DNA from: Rhodococcus sp. Leaf278
GTDB taxonomy: Bacteria > Actinomycetota > Actinomycetes > Mycobacteriales > Mycobacteriaceae
Length of the DNA stretch: 64,000 nt
Reading direction: 5' to 3'
NCBI RefSeq assembly: GCF_001426085.1
Contig: NZ_LMRR01000007.1
Location: 105,713-169,712 of the forward strand
Numbering within the stretch: the stretch's first letter is position 1; each line of letters starts with the position of its first letter. A model generated the notes under the pieces. It saw nothing but the letters and a program-made list of their open reading frames with translations. It had not been told where the DNA came from and searched no databases. A program made the translations under genes and the position numbers. Shown here piece by piece: positions 62,764 to 64,000 of this stretch.

Positions 62764-64000
62764 CTAACCGTCCGAGGGGGTGCACGGGGATCCAACCCCG
62801 GCGGCACCATCAGCAAGGTCGGGGAACGGTCTCGGGTCGGGTACGGGGTTCCACCAGCCGGCGTCCTCCGCGTAGTCCCAGTTCGGTCCCGACTCGACCA
62901 GGGCGGCGAGTGCATCGACGAGTCGGTCGACATCGGCCGAGGAACTGCCGAGACCGATGCTGGCTCGAACCGCGCCGTCCGCATGGCCCAGCCGGCGGAG
63001 CAGCGGGTGCGCGCAGAACTTTCCGTCCCGCACTCCGATGCCGTGCTCGGCGGAGAGGTACGCAGCCACCTCACCCGGGTCGCGTCCGGCCACCGTGAAG
63101 GTGACGATGCCGACGGTATCGGGCGCGTCGGCCCACACCTGCAGCAGTTCGACGCCGTCCAGATCAGCCAGGCCGCAACGCAGTCGGGACGACAATTCGT
63201 GCTCGTGTGCCTGCAGCTCGGCGTCGTCGAATCCTGCAATGGCCTCACAGGCTGCGGCCAGTGCGGCCACTCCGAGCACGTTGGGGGTGCCGGCCTCGTG
63301 GCGCTGAGGCGCTGGGGCCCACTCCGTGTGATCGATGCTCACGCTCCGAACCGCACCGCCACCGGCCAGGTGCGGCTCACCGGCGTCGAGCCAATCACGT
63401 GTGCCCACAAGCACTCCCGCCCCGAACGGGGCGTAGAGCTTGTGCCCGGAGAAGGCGAGGTAGTCCACGCCGAGTGCCGCGATGTCTATGCGGCGATGCG
63501 GAACGAGCTGAGCACCGTCCACTGCAATCCTGGCACCGTGGCGATGCGCCAGTGCGGCGAGTTCCGCAATGGGGAGGACCTCACCAGTGACGTTAGATGC
63601 CCCCGTGATCGCCAGCAGCGCAGCGGGTTTCGCGGCCAGTTCGGCGTCGAGACGCGCGATGGTCTCGGCCAGTGACGATGCGGCCACCACCACTCGGCGA
63701 TCGCGCCACGGAAGCAGGTTCGCATGATGCTCGATATCGAGCACAACGGTGTCGCCCGGCACACACGCAGCCAGCAGGTTGAGCGAGTCGGTGGTGTTCC
63801 GCGTGAACACCGCCACCGAATCATTCTGCGCACCAACAAAATCGGCGACAGTTACCCGAGCCTTCTCGTAGGCGGCCGTCGAGACCCGCGAGGCGTAGCC
63901 GGCACCTCGATGCACGCTCGAGTAGAACGGCAGCAGTTCCGCGATCCGATCGGTCACTGCCGCCAGGGCCGGTGCGCTGGCCGCGTAGTCGAAGTTGGCG
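62764..64000 (-). CDS. Class V aminotransferase / cysteine desulfurase-like, 5'-truncated by window edge
   Basis: The frame stays open to the right edge (ANFDYAASAPALAAVTDRI before an internal GTG at 63957), so the N-terminus is outside. The PLP Lys lies in LAFSGHKLYAPFGAGVLVG, preceded by ARIAVDGAQLVPHRRIDI. SSVHRGAGYASRVSTAAYEKAR and PWRDRRVVV are SufS/IscS-like. The late KFCAHPLLRRLG supplies the Cys region. Neighbouring cysteine-type leader and flavin monooxygenase half suggest a sulfur role. Confidence 0.85.
   Translation of the reverse strand, partial: ANFDYAASAPALAAVTDRIAELLPFYSSVHRGAGYASRVSTAAYEKARVTVADFVGAQNDSVAVFTRNTTDSLNLLAACVPGDTVVLDIEHHANLLPWRDRRVVVAASSLAETIARLDAELAAKPAALLAITGASNVTGEVLPIAELAALAHRHGARIAVDGAQLVPHRRIDIAALGVDYLAFSGHKLYAPFGAGVLVGTRDWLDAGEPHLAGGGAVRSVSIDHTEWAPAPQRHEAGTPNVLGVAALAAACEAIAGFDDAELQAHEHELSSRLRCGLADLDGVELLQVWADAPDTVGIVTFTVAGRDPGEVAAYLSAEHGIGVRDGKFCAHPLLRRLGHADGAVRASIGLGSSSADVDRLVDALAALVESGPNWDYAEDAGWWNPVPDPRPFPDLADGAAGVGSPCTPSDG

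Overview
The window is GC-rich actinobacterial chromosome. Gene order and protein signatures point to the Mycobacteriales, most likely Rhodococcus or the Rhodococcoides (R. fascians) clade. The segment from about 15.3 kb to 55 kb keeps the order known from Mycobacterium tuberculosis Rv3579c-Rv3628: rlmB, cysS, ispF, ispD, carD, lpqE, radA, disA, an Rv3587c-type membrane protein, carbonic anhydrase, mutY, an Rv3591c-type hydrolase, mhuD, clpC, lysS, coaX, panD, panC, Rv3603c-Rv3605c-type genes, folK/B/P/E, ftsH, hpt, tilS, an Rv3626c-type metalloprotease, a DacB-type peptidase and ppa. The organism call rests on this synteny and on recognised protein families; no search was run.

Layout. 1-2.9 kb: 3' part of a GGDEF-EAL gene overlapping bluB (lower B12 ligand) and a beta-propeller lipoprotein. 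2.9-6.1 kb: DUF427, DUF2637, WhiB3-type iron-sulfur regulator, gluconate kinase and a divergent GntR regulator. 6.2-10.1 kb: a trehalose-phosphatase/GH15 fusion and a convergent LacI regulator. 10.2-13 kb: zinc ABC uptake operon with a Zur-like operator. 13-15.2 kb: 5-oxoprolinase pxpABC. 15.3-28 kb: the informational, isoprenoid and c-di-AMP block. 28-33.7 kb: second GGDEF-EAL protein, OsmC, secreted lipase and serine hydrolase. 33.9-38.2 kb: clpC and lysS. 38.3-39.3 kb: cysteine dioxygenase and rhodanese behind a cysteine-rich upstream ORF. 39.4-47 kb: pantothenate and folate operons. 47-54.3 kb: ftsH, hpt, tilS, metalloprotease and D-alanyl-D-alanine carboxypeptidase. 54.5-64 kb: ppa, PAS protein, diguanylate cyclase, MarR with a dienoyl-CoA isomerase, UraD-like protein, TetR with a membrane permease, allantoicase, YbaK, and a sulfur-looking set at the right edge.

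How the genes connect. Many neighbours overlap by ATGA, GTGA or TGATG, so several operons look translationally coupled (znuCB, pxpABC, carD-ispD-ispF-cysS-rlmB, coaX/panDC, folEPBK, hpt-tilS-protease-dacB). Cyclic dinucleotide signalling is prominent, with three GGDEF proteins plus DisA.

Most interesting items. Two short upstream ORFs look like cysteine-sensing leader peptides: a 12-codon ORF with a Cys-Cys pair ahead of cysteine dioxygenase, and a 42-codon ORF carrying a YVDLCR-type motif ahead of a lone C-terminal flavin-monooxygenase half. A family of short palindromic repeats sits at gene 3' ends, and one copy supplies the last codons of a membrane hydrolase. Other candidates are a ClgR-like box at about -41 of a clpC promoter, overlapping hairpins between ftsH and folE, and the absence of lsr2 between lysS and clpC. 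No tRNA, rRNA, CRISPR array, integrase or transposase was seen.
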